A DNA stretch of 5,145 nt from Acholeplasmatales bacterium (GTDB lineage Bacteria; Bacillota_I; Bacilli_A; Acholeplasmatales; Anaeroplasmataceae). Position 1 is the stretch's first letter, and every line of letters starts with the position of its first letter. Below are positions 1-5,145 of this stretch, piece after piece. A program made the position numbers and the translations under genes. The stretch lies in contig JAILPD010000058.1 of assembly GCA_024690445.1 (NCBI GenBank), positions 1 to 5,145 of the forward strand, written 5' to 3'. The notes beneath the pieces were generated by a model. That model saw nothing but the letters and a program-made list of their open reading frames with translations. It was not told where the DNA came from and made no database searches.

Positions 1-399
1 GTCAGAACCACCCTTACCACCACCCATAGGTAATGTAGTTAATGAGTTCTTTAATACTTGTTCAAGACCTAAGAACTTTAAGATTGATTGGTTTACAGTT
101 GGATGGAATCTTAATCCTCCCTTGTAAGGTCCAATTGCAGAGTTGTATTGTACACGGTAACCACGGTTAACGCGAACAACATTGTTATCGTCTAACCAAG
201 CAACTCTAAATTGAATTAATCTTTCTGGTTCAACGAATCTCTCTAAGATGTGCTCTTTTTCGATTTCAGGTCTCTTTTCAACAATTAGTTCAAGTGACTC
301 TAGAATTTCTTGAGCAGCCTGTAAGAATTCTTTTTGACCTTCGTTCTTCTTAACTAGGTCTTCATAAACTGATTTTACATATGCATTTTTAAAAGCCAT
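1..399 (-). CDS. gdhA: Glutamate dehydrogenase, N-terminal part (truncated by window edge)
   Basis: Catalyses reversible oxidative deamination of glutamate to 2-oxoglutarate and ammonium in the cytoplasm, as a hexamer in this family. Only the first 133 codons are present; bacterial relatives are about 445-450 residues, so roughly 70 percent lies beyond the left edge. The reading frame starts at ATG 399-397 ([10 protein letters not shown]) and stays open to base 1. The substrate-binding domain is unmistakable: [16 protein letters not shown] at residues 90-105, [18 protein letters not shown] at 116-133. By alignment from memory with the Clostridium symbiosum enzyme (Lys89, Lys113, Lys125), the matching lysines are Lys93, Lys117 and catalytic Lys129. 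An AGAGAGG ribosome site (complement of 409-415) sits about nine bases before the start. The Rossmann domain is missing, so NAD versus NADP use cannot be decided. The gene is divergent from the HAD gene and uses CGT/CGC arginine codons, which suggests high expression. Confidence 0.96.
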   Translation of the reverse strand, partial: MAFKNAYVKSVYEDLVKKNEGQKEFLQAAQEILESLELIVEKRPEIEKEHILERFVEPERLIQFRVAWLDDNNVVRVNRGYRVQYNSAIGPYKGGLRFHPTVNQSILKFLGLEQVLKNSLTTLPMGGGKGGSD

Positions 400-430
400 A
401 ATTATTAACCTCTCTGTTATATATTATTTT

Positions 431-446
431 GTTGCGAAACCGCAAC
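431..446 (-). promoter_or_regulatory. GC-rich inverted repeat in the gdhA 5' leader (mRNA hairpin or operator)
   Basis: The sequence GTTGCGAAACCGCAAC is a perfect 6-bp inverted repeat with a 4-base loop. It stands out as a GC-rich island in an AT-rich spacer. It lies just downstream of the predicted gdhA -10 (456-461), so it would begin about three bases into the transcript and end about 31 bases before the start codon. It is not followed by a T run on either strand, so it is not an intrinsic terminator. It could be a 5'-end stabilising stem-loop or a repressor operator overlapping the start of transcription. The structure is seen directly; the role is inferred. Confidence 0.5.
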
Positions 447-455
447 GCCAAATGT

Positions 456-484
456 AGTATAGCACACCATATTCAAAAATTAAA
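456..484 (-). promoter_or_regulatory. Extended -10 promoter for gdhA
   Basis: On the minus strand TGCTATACT gives a -10 hexamer (TATACT, complement of 456-461) preceded by the TGn extension. At a 17-base spacing there is only a weak -35, TTTAAT (complement of 479-484), which fits extended -10 promoters needing little -35 contact. Predicted transcription start is near 449-450, giving a leader of about 50 bases. Confidence 0.55.
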
Positions 485-488
485 GCAT

Positions 489-517
489 TTTTTGTACAAA
501 AATTTAAAAAACATCAA
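489..517. repeat. Direct repeat copy 1 in the divergent promoter region
   Basis: TTTTTGTACAAAAATTTA at 489-506 recurs at 559-576 with one mismatch (T495 versus A565). In both copies ACATCAA follows, here after five extra A residues (511-517). Inside copy 1, bases 489-502 (TTTTTGTACAAAAA) form a perfect 14-bp palindrome. This copy lies just upstream of the gdhA -35 position, where an activator or repressor might bind. AT-richness raises the chance of coincidental similarity, but 17 of 18 identity plus the shared flank is more than expected from composition alone. Confidence 0.4.
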
Positions 518-558
518 TTTTTACAAATATTATTCCGAAAAATACGCAAAATTTGATT

Positions 559-582
559 TTTTTGAACAAAAATTTACATCAA
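559..582. repeat. Direct repeat copy 2, overlapping the HAD gene -35
   Basis: TTTTTGAACAAAAATTTA at 559-576 followed by CATCAA is the second copy of the motif at 489-517, start to start 70 bp away, about seven helical turns. It contains the TTTACA -35 hexamer (573-578) of the plus-strand promoter, so a protein bound here would compete with RNA polymerase. The single base change breaks the central palindrome present in copy 1. Regulatory role is inferred from position only. Confidence 0.4.
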
Positions 583-601
583 ACCTCTATTATGCTAAAA
601 T
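573..601 (+). promoter_or_regulatory. Promoter for the HAD phosphatase gene
   Basis: TTTACA (573-578), a 17-base spacer and TAAAAT (596-601), with an upstream TGC giving an extended -10 (TGCTAAAAT). Predicted start of transcription is near 608, leaving a leader of about 30 bases. The leader contains the 10-bp palindrome AATTCGAATT at 614-623, just before the ribosome site. Confidence 0.65.
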
Positions 602-623
602 TATTTAGAATAAAATTCGAATT

Positions 624-633
624 AGTGAGGTGA
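624..633 (+). promoter_or_regulatory. Ribosome binding site that fixes the HAD gene start at 639
   Basis: AGTGAGGTGA contains a good Shine-Dalgarno core (AGGTGA, 628-633) five bases before ATG 639-641. The in-frame GTG at 630 lies inside this ribosome site and has no site of its own, so it is not the start. Confidence 0.8.
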
Positions 634-638
634 TTTCT

Positions 639-1295
639 ATGCTAGATGCAATTTTATTCGACCTAGACGGAACCATCCTTGATACACTAGAAGATTTAAG
701 AGACGCATGTAATTATGCAATTGGTGAATTTGGATTTAAAAGAGTTGAAAAAGAAGATGTAAGAAATAATATCGGTAATGGTATTTTGATGTTAATAAAA
801 AGATGTATAAACTTTAATTTAGATAATATAGATGAAATGCATAAAAGATTTAAAGAATATTATTCTAAAAATTGTAATGTGCATACTAAGCCATATCCTA
901 AAATATATGATTTATTAAATTATATAAAGGATAAAGGAATCAAAATGGGAGTTGTTACTAATAAGGCATATTATGCCGCTAAAGAATTAATTGATTCTCA
1001 TTTTGAAGGATATTTTGATTTAGTGTTAGGTGATCAAATGAATTTAGGATTAAATAGAAAGCCTGATCCTAATATTATTTATTATGCTATGGATAAACTA
1101 GGCATTAATGATAAGAATAAGGTTTTATATATTGGCGATAGTGATGTTGATATTGAGACAGTTAATAATGCTAATATTAAGGGAGCCTTTGTTTCATATG
1201 GTTATAGAGATAAGGAATTATTGCTTCAAAAAACGGACTATGTGTTTGATAATGTTGAGTCTTTATTAGACTATGTTAAAACGTTAAATGAATAA
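639..1295 (+). CDS. HAD-family phosphatase, phosphoglycolate phosphatase-like
   Basis: A 218-residue cytoplasmic hydrolase of the haloacid dehalogenase superfamily (Gph/PpaX type). All four motifs are intact: motif I DLDGT with nucleophile Asp8 and Asp10; motif II VVTN with Thr107; motif III Lys141 in RKPDP; motif IV GDSDVD with Asp167 and Asp171 for magnesium. Residues 15-85 between motif I and the core form the helical cap typical of subfamily IA. Length matches the usual 210-225. The opening, FDLDGTILDTLEDLRDACNYA, resembles phosphoglycolate phosphatases, but these enzymes often act on several small phosphate esters or pyrophosphate, so the substrate is not certain. It has its own promoter and no terminator before the next gene 32 bases on, so some read-through into the YtxK-like gene is likely. 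Arginine codons are all AGA, which suggests modest expression. Confidence 0.9.
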   Translation: MLDAILFDLDGTILDTLEDLRDACNYAIGEFGFKRVEKEDVRNNIGNGILMLIKRCINFNLDNIDEMHKRFKEYYSKNCNVHTKPYPKIYDLLNYIKDKGIKMGVVTNKAYYAAKELIDSHFEGYFDLVLGDQMNLGLNRKPDPNIIYYAMDKLGINDKNKVLYIGDSDVDIETVNNANIKGAFVSYGYRDKELLLQKTDYVFDNVESLLDYVKTLNE

Positions 1296-1323
1296 TTTAC
1301 TTTGAATTAATTTATGGTATAAT
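1296..1323 (+). promoter_or_regulatory. Promoter directly abutting the YtxK-like gene
   Basis: TTTACT (1296-1301), 16-base spacer, then a consensus TATAAT (1318-1323) with TG two bases upstream (TGGTATAAT). It starts immediately after the HAD stop codon. The -10 ends only four bases before ATG 1328, so transcription from it would begin at or within one to three bases of that start codon, giving a leaderless mRNA. Confidence 0.6.
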
Positions 1324-1327
1324 CTCT

Positions 1328-2272
1328 ATGGTGAATAAAAAAAATATGCAGGACGTAAAAATTAGCAATTTAGAATTGTTTTATGATGTATTAGATGAAT
1401 CAAATAATTTGTTGTATGAAGCAACTAAAAGCAATTATTTTGAGTTAATTGAAATGACTGCAGAAAACATTCTTGAAAGAAAGGTATTATCTGATGTTGA
1501 TGATAGCTACATCAAGAAGCTTAAAAAGATTTATAAGAAGCTTGATGGTGTTGATTTTTCAGTAGAGGATATTAGAAAAGCCCTTCAATCAATAATTCTT
1601 AGAGGATTTAAGGAAATGAGAATTCCTAATGGTAATACTACCCCTGATACTCTAGGTATTTTTATTACCTATTTAATTACTAAACTAACAGATAAGAAAG
1701 AAGTTAATATCTTTGATCCTATGTGTGGTGTTGGTAATTTATTATTCACTATTTCAAATTATTTAGATAAGAAAACTTCATTATATGCATGTGATATTGA
1801 TCTTTGGATGACTAAACTTACTAAGATATCAGCCGATTTAATGGATACATATGTTGAAATATTCATGCAGGATATGATGTCATTAAATCTAAGTAATATG
1901 GATATTGTAGTTTCTGATATTCCAACATGCCAATATGAAAATGAAAAATTCTTCCCATATGATGCTATGCTACATATGGCAGATAGTCTAGATTCAAATG
2001 GCGCGATGGTATGTATCATTCAAAATGACTTTTTTGATTATGATAAGGATCAGAAATTTAAAAAGGCATTACTTGAAAAGATATCAATTATAGGTATTTG
2101 CGAATTACCTGATGATATGTTTAAGGAAGGTAAGCCTAAATGTATTCTTGTGCTTCAAAAAAGAGAAGTCAAGGATCAATGCTTTATGGTCAAATTACCA
2201 AGCTTTTCTAATGTAATTGAATTTAATGATTCATTAAAGCAAATAGAATCTTGGTTTTTGAAGAATAAATAA
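1328..2272 (+). CDS. ytxK: YtxK-like class I SAM-dependent methyltransferase-fold protein
   Basis: A 314-residue protein resembling the N6-adenine DNA methylase fold and, by sequence pattern and position before ackA, the YtxK family (usually about 320-335 residues). An N-terminal helical part (about 1-95) precedes the Rossmann-like domain. The SAM-binding motif I is DPMCGVGNLL at 130-139; an acidic strand end follows at Asp156/Asp158 and Gln-Asp at 181-182. Where true N6-adenine methylases carry NPPY, this protein has SDIP at 196-199, as I recall for YtxK proteins, so DNA methylation is doubtful. The C-terminal region has PDDMF and GKPKCILVLQK (261-277), also usual in this fold. No ribosome site precedes ATG 1328, GTG 1331 or the in-frame ATG 1346, so the start is uncertain; 1328 suits leaderless translation. 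No restriction enzyme or specificity gene is nearby. Its biological role is not established; likely co-transcribed with ackA. Confidence 0.82.
   Translation: MVNKKNMQDVKISNLELFYDVLDESNNLLYEATKSNYFELIEMTAENILERKVLSDVDDSYIKKLKKIYKKLDGVDFSVEDIRKALQSIILRGFKEMRIPNGNTTPDTLGIFITYLITKLTDKKEVNIFDPMCGVGNLLFTISNYLDKKTSLYACDIDLWMTKLTKISADLMDTYVEIFMQDMMSLNLSNMDIVVSDIPTCQYENEKFFPYDAMLHMADSLDSNGAMVCIIQNDFFDYDKDQKFKKALLEKISIIGICELPDDMFKEGKPKCILVLQKREVKDQCFMVKLPSFSNVIEFNDSLKQIESWFLKNK
2222..2249 (+). promoter_or_regulatory. Possible internal promoter for ackA
   Basis: TTTAAT (2222-2227), 16-base spacer, TAGAAT (2244-2249) inside the end of the YtxK-like gene. The -10 matches consensus at five of six positions but the -35 at only three. 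It would give ackA its own transcript with a leader of about 40 bases, which would fit the codon use of a highly expressed gene. In such AT-rich sequence, chance matches of this quality are common. Confidence 0.25.
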
Positions 2273-2298
2273 AAAGATAAAAGAAGGAGATTATTATT

Positions 2299-3492
2299 AT
2301 GGCAAAAATTATGGCTGTAAATGCAGGTTCATCATCTATTAAGTTCCAGTTATTAGATATGCCTGAGGAGAAAGTTATTACATCTGGTGTAATGGAAAGA
2401 ATTGGTTTAGCAGAAGGTATCTTTACATTAAAATACAATGGTAAGAAGGAAGAAACTCATCCAGTTTTACCTACACATAAAGAAGGCGTTGAATTATTAC
2501 TTAAGACATTAATTGAAAAGGGTATTGTTAAGTCACTTGACGAAATCACTGGTGTTGGTCACCGTGTTGTTCAAGGTGGTGAATATTTCAAGGATTCTTG
2601 CTTAGTTGATGATACAGTTATCGCTAAGATTCAAGATTTAGCTGATTTAGCTCCACTTCACAATCCTGCTCACATTATTGGTATTAAGGCTTTCCAAGCT
2701 GCACTTCCAAATGTTCCACAGGTTGTTGTATTTGATACAGTATTCCATCAAACAATGCCAGAAGAGGCATATATGTATGCTACACCATATGAGTGGTATA
2801 CAAAGTATGGTATTCGTAAGTATGGTGCTCATGGTACATCTCACAAGTATGTATCTCAAAGAGCTGCTGAATTAATCGGTAAGCCACTTGAGCAAACTAA
2901 GACTATCGTTTGCCACTTAGGTAATGGTGCTTCAATTTCTGCAGTAGATGGTGGTAAGTGTAAGGATACATCTATGGGTTTAACACCACTTGAAGGTATC
3001 CCAATGGGTACTAGATCTGGTATTCTAGATCCAACTGTTGTATCTTATATCTGTGAAAAGGAAAACAAGACAGCTGCTGAAGTTGTTAATATCTTAAATA
3101 AGAAGTCTGGATACTTAGGTATGTCTGGTCGTTCAAATGATGCACGTGATGTTACTGCAGGTATGAACGAAGGCGATCATAGATGTAAGTTAACATTCGA
3201 TGTTCAAGCTAAGAGAATCGTTGATTATATTGCTGCTTATTATGTATATATGGGTGGTTGTGATGTAATTGCATTCACTGCTGGTATGGGTGAAAACTTA
3301 AAGCATTTAAGAAAGAACATCATCGACCGTTTAGGTGTATTAGGTGTTAAGCTTGATGAGAAGTTAAATGACACATTCTCTGATGAAAGAATCATTTCAA
3401 CTCCTGATTCAAAGATTCAGGTTTGGATTATTCCTACAAACGAGGAAGTTATGATTGCTCGTGACACTGTAAGAGTTGCCAATATTAAGTAA
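2299..3492 (+). CDS. ackA: Acetate kinase
   Basis: Transfers phosphate between acetyl phosphate and ADP, making ATP and acetate in fermentation (the partner, phosphotransacetylase, is not in the window). Full length at 397 residues. The first family signature AVNAGSSSIK is at 6-15. Residues matching the catalytic set known from the Methanosarcina enzyme are present: Asn8, Arg89 (GHRVVQGG), His121 (APLHNP), Asp146 (VVFDTVFHQT), His178 with GTSH at 179-182, Arg239 (GTRSGILDP) and Glu382 (PTNEE). The ATP-site glycines HLGNGAS (206-212) and GMGEN (329-333) are intact. AAGGAGA (2284-2290) eight bases upstream is a strong ribosome site and fixes the start. It follows the YtxK-like gene by 26 bases and is closed by the terminator at 3515-3553, so it is the last gene of the unit. 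Codons are of the highly expressed type (CGT arginine, CCA proline, GGT glycine). Confidence 0.98.
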   Translation: MAKIMAVNAGSSSIKFQLLDMPEEKVITSGVMERIGLAEGIFTLKYNGKKEETHPVLPTHKEGVELLLKTLIEKGIVKSLDEITGVGHRVVQGGEYFKDSCLVDDTVIAKIQDLADLAPLHNPAHIIGIKAFQAALPNVPQVVVFDTVFHQTMPEEAYMYATPYEWYTKYGIRKYGAHGTSHKYVSQRAAELIGKPLEQTKTIVCHLGNGASISAVDGGKCKDTSMGLTPLEGIPMGTRSGILDPTVVSYICEKENKTAAEVVNILNKKSGYLGMSGRSNDARDVTAGMNEGDHRCKLTFDVQAKRIVDYIAAYYVYMGGCDVIAFTAGMGENLKHLRKNIIDRLGVLGVKLDEKLNDTFSDERIISTPDSKIQVWIIPTNEEVMIARDTVRVANIK

Positions 3493-3514
3493 TAAATCTT
3501 TATAAAAATAATTA

Positions 3515-3553
3515 AGACTTGGGTCTAAAATAAAGACTCAAGTCTATTTTTTT
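3515..3553 (+). terminator. Intrinsic terminator after ackA
   Basis: AGACTTGGGTCT (3515-3526) pairs with AGACTCAAGTCT (3534-3545) over 12 positions with one G-U wobble, around a 7-base loop AAAATAA, followed by ATTTTTTT (3546-3553). It lies 22 bases after the ackA stop. Each arm also has AGAC...GTCT ends and could fold on itself, but the long hairpin should win. On the minus strand the following T tract is interrupted, so it is mainly a plus-strand terminator. Confidence 0.92.
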
Positions 3554-3588
3554 GCATTTTTTATAAAAAAAAGATATAATAGTATAAT
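3552..3588 (+). promoter_or_regulatory. Tandem -10 promoter for the anchored surface protein
   Basis: Two consensus TATAAT hexamers lie eight bases apart (3575-3580 and 3583-3588). The first has TTGCAT (3552-3557) at exactly 17 bases; the second has TTTATA (3560-3565) at exactly 17 bases. The first -35 overlaps the T tract of the ackA terminator. Starts near 3587 and 3595 would give leaders of about 27-35 bases. An eight-A run (3565-3572) lies in the spacer. Confidence 0.65.
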
Positions 3589-3621
3589 GTAAAGTGTGTT
3601 TTACTAAAAAGGAATTAAATC

Positions 3622-5133
3622 ATGAGAAAAAAATTATTTATAATTTTTGGCATAATCGGTTCTATATTAACTGCCGCTATTGCGGTAGGAACATACTTCA
3701 TCATTGAAGGTAATAAACCTCCTGTTGAGATAGAAGAAACTGAAGCCAAGTACACTACAACTTTATTAGAAGCACCAACTGACGGTAGTCTACCAACTGA
3801 GCATGAAGCAACTGATGTTATTGCTTATACTCTTTGGTCTGTTGCTAATACTAATTCCTTTAAGGTAATTACAACTGGTACTGCAGATGCGAGTGTTGCA
3901 ACTCAAGCAATTGCAAATGAAAGAGTCGTAAAAGATGGTTATGCAATGGTATCTACAGTATCATCTGGAATAATATCATTTGGTACACAAAGATTCTTTT
4001 TCCCTGAATCAGAAAATAAAGTATTAACTAGAAGTGCAAAGAAAATATCTGATACAAATGCCTTTTGGGATAATGAAACTACTCCTGAATGTGTTTCATA
4101 TAAAGAAATGAAGAAAAGATATGGTTGGTATCCATTCTTCGCTAATGGTTATATAATCTGTGATGATACTTATCTTAATAAGGAAAGTATTTGTGTAGTT
4201 GATAATGGTGATGGCACATATTCAGTAGAATGTAATCTAGACCCAGATGGAGAAAAGGCACCATTTTGGTATAGAAGAGAAATAATTCAATCTTCAGGTA
4301 GTACAATGATTCCTGAATTCTCATCTATATTTATTAGATTTACAATAGACGCTAAATATCATTTATTACAACAAGATATTAAAGAAGTATATACAGTTAA
4401 AGCCATGGGTATTAAGGCTGAAACCAAGACTGATGTATCTGATGTTTTTACATATGATGATGTTGAATTTGATCAAGATTCATATGAATGGTTCTTAAAA
4501 TATCGTTCTTTATCCGCTAAAGAAGATACAGATGGTGATGATATCGAAGTTGAAGAAGATAGTATCATGACAATGATAGTATCAAGTCTTCAAACAAATG
4601 ATAATTCAGACTTAAAATTAAAGTTAAATGCTAATGTTGGTAATTTCTTTAATTTAGATGGAATCGTAAATTTAAATATCAATGATTTAGATAATGTTTC
4701 TGTTTTAGCAAAATTAGGTGATTATTTATACATAGAATATAAAGATAGCATCTTATATTTAAAGATTATTGATTCAGGTTATAAAGTTAATATATCGGAA
4801 TTATCACTTGGAAATAATCAAGGTCTTGAATTGGATGTTGATAAAATATTAAATGATTTAAATAGTGGAACAGTTGAAGAAAAAGGTAATAACTTAATAA
4901 TTAATACAAGCATTAATTTGATGGGTATAGATTTAAATCTTAGATTTGATATAACAAAGATTGATGGTTCATATACATTAAATAATGCGAGTGGTTATTT
5001 AAATATTGAAGGTATTGATATTAATTTATCGATTGAAAAAATCAATACTTCAATTGAAAAGCTAGATCATAGTACATTTAAAGATTTAGATTTAAATACT
5101 TTAATAAAGAATGTTATTAACATTCTTTATTAA
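3622..5133 (+). CDS. Membrane-anchored extracellular protein of unknown function, two-domain, beta-rich
   Basis: I do not recognise a characterised family. The start ATG 3622 has AAAGGA (3608-3613) eight bases upstream. Residues 1-28 are a short positive end (RKK) and one hydrophobic segment (5-28) with no lipobox cysteine and no obvious signal peptidase site, so most likely an uncleaved signal anchor with the rest outside. A linker rich in Pro, Thr and Glu (31-62) leads to a first domain (about 63-285) with many alternating polar/hydrophobic strands and motifs GWYPFFANGYIICD (168-181) and DGTYSVECNLDPDG (197-210). Its four cysteines (157, 180, 191, 204) are the only ones in the protein and could form disulfides. 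An acidic linker (299-314) leads to a second domain (about 315-475) rich in Leu, Ile, Asn and Asp with strand-like alternation, loosely recalling LolA/LppX lipid-binding folds; this is an impression only. A helical tail (476-503) follows. The last part of the gene lies in a perfect palindrome, so the true C-terminus should be checked. Confidence 0.85.
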   Translation: MRKKLFIIFGIIGSILTAAIAVGTYFIIEGNKPPVEIEETEAKYTTTLLEAPTDGSLPTEHEATDVIAYTLWSVANTNSFKVITTGTADASVATQAIANERVVKDGYAMVSTVSSGIISFGTQRFFFPESENKVLTRSAKKISDTNAFWDNETTPECVSYKEMKKRYGWYPFFANGYIICDDTYLNKESICVVDNGDGTYSVECNLDPDGEKAPFWYRREIIQSSGSTMIPEFSSIFIRFTIDAKYHLLQQDIKEVYTVKAMGIKAETKTDVSDVFTYDDVEFDQDSYEWFLKYRSLSAKEDTDGDDIEVEEDSIMTMIVSSLQTNDNSDLKLKLNANVGNFFNLDGIVNLNINDLDNVSVLAKLGDYLYIEYKDSILYLKIIDSGYKVNISELSLGNNQGLELDVDKILNDLNSGTVEEKGNNLIINTSINLMGIDLNLRFDITKIDGSYTLNNASGYLNIEGIDINLSIEKINTSIEKLDHSTFKDLDLNTLIKNVINILY

Positions 5134-5145
5134 AGTATTTAAATC
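5089..5145. repeat. Perfect 57-bp palindrome at the window end
   Basis: Bases 5089-5116 and 5118-5145 are exact reverse complements (28-bp arms, no mismatch) around the single base T5117. Only four of the 28 pairs are G-C. The palindrome covers codons 490-503, the stop codon and the last 12 bases, and ends exactly at the last base given; it may continue beyond it. It could be a long terminator hairpin whose T tract is cut off, or a fold-back assembly artefact at a contig end. The second arm supplies the last residues and the stop of the upstream gene. Confidence 0.9.

Noticed and set aside
431..446. CcpA (cre) site at the gdhA leader palindrome
   Set aside because: The sequence is a symmetric GC-containing repeat but does not fit the cre pattern TGnAAnCGnTnnCA.
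493..582. GlnR/TnrA or FNR box near the direct repeats
   Set aside because: TGTAAA-N7-TTCAA on the minus strand departs from TGTnAN7TnACA at key positions, and the TTGAT...ATCAA pair at 553-582 is 20 bases apart instead of four.
614..623. AATTCGAATT palindrome in the HAD leader as an operator
   Set aside because: A 10-bp AT-rich palindrome is common by chance here and has no second copy or known match; noted only with the promoter.
630..638. GTG 630 as start of the HAD gene
   Set aside because: It is part of the Shine-Dalgarno sequence for ATG 639, and the family begins directly with the short strand leading to DLDGT.
1500..1560. Repeated AAGAAGCTT inside the YtxK-like gene
   Set aside because: It is two short coding copies of Lys-Lys-Leu in a lysine-rich helix; no evidence for a functional repeat.
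1328..2272. Restriction-modification or phage-defence methyltransferase
   Set aside because: No endonuclease, specificity subunit or mobile-element gene is nearby, NPPY is absent, and the ackA neighbour marks the housekeeping YtxK family.
1759..2438. Minus-strand open frames at 1759-2019 and 2223-2438
   Set aside because: They lie opposite the well-supported YtxK-like and ackA genes, have no convincing ribosome site, and their products look like antisense translations.
2647..2875. Short open frames at 2647-2859 (minus) and 2678-2875 (plus) inside ackA
   Set aside because: They overlap conserved acetate kinase coding sequence in other frames; no independent support.

Overview
This window looks like a small piece of a low-GC Bacillota genome. 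It is strongly AT-rich, all four complete genes end in TAA, tryptophan is read as TGG (standard code), and most genes have purine-rich Shine-Dalgarno sites and TATAAT-type promoters. The pairing of a YtxK-type methyltransferase-like gene directly upstream of acetate kinase is known from Bacillus and streptococci. This points to the Bacilli side of the phylum (Erysipelotrichia-like or uncultured relatives). That placement is inference. The window starts inside one gene and ends exactly at the end of a long palindrome, so it may be a whole short contig rather than an arbitrary cut.

Layout: (1) positions 1-399, minus strand: the first 133 codons of glutamate dehydrogenase, running off the left edge. 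(2) 400-638: a divergent intergenic region with a minus-strand extended -10 promoter and a GC-rich 5' hairpin or operator for the dehydrogenase gene, an 18-bp direct repeat present twice, and a plus-strand extended -10 promoter for the next gene. (3) 639-1295: a HAD phosphatase of the phosphoglycolate-phosphatase type. (4) 1328-2272: a YtxK-like gene whose own promoter lies so close to its start codon that the mRNA would be leaderless. (5) 2299-3492: ackA with a strong ribosome site, then a clear intrinsic terminator at 3515-3553. (6) 3622-5133: a 503-residue membrane-anchored extracellular protein of unknown function, with tandem -10 promoters overlapping the terminator tail. (7) 5089-5145: a perfect 57-bp palindrome covering the 3' end of that gene and the end of the window.

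Functionally, glutamate dehydrogenase joins ammonium assimilation or glutamate breakdown to central carbon metabolism. Acetate kinase makes ATP from acetyl phosphate in fermentation. The HAD enzyme is probably a housekeeping phosphatase. Codon use (CGT/CGC arginine in the dehydrogenase and ackA, almost only AGA elsewhere) suggests those two are the highly expressed genes here. I see no mobile element, CRISPR array, defence system or RNA gene. Most of the window is ordinary core metabolism. The points most worth checking are the terminal palindrome, the leaderless start of the YtxK-like gene, the duplicated motif in the divergent promoter region, and the unknown surface protein.
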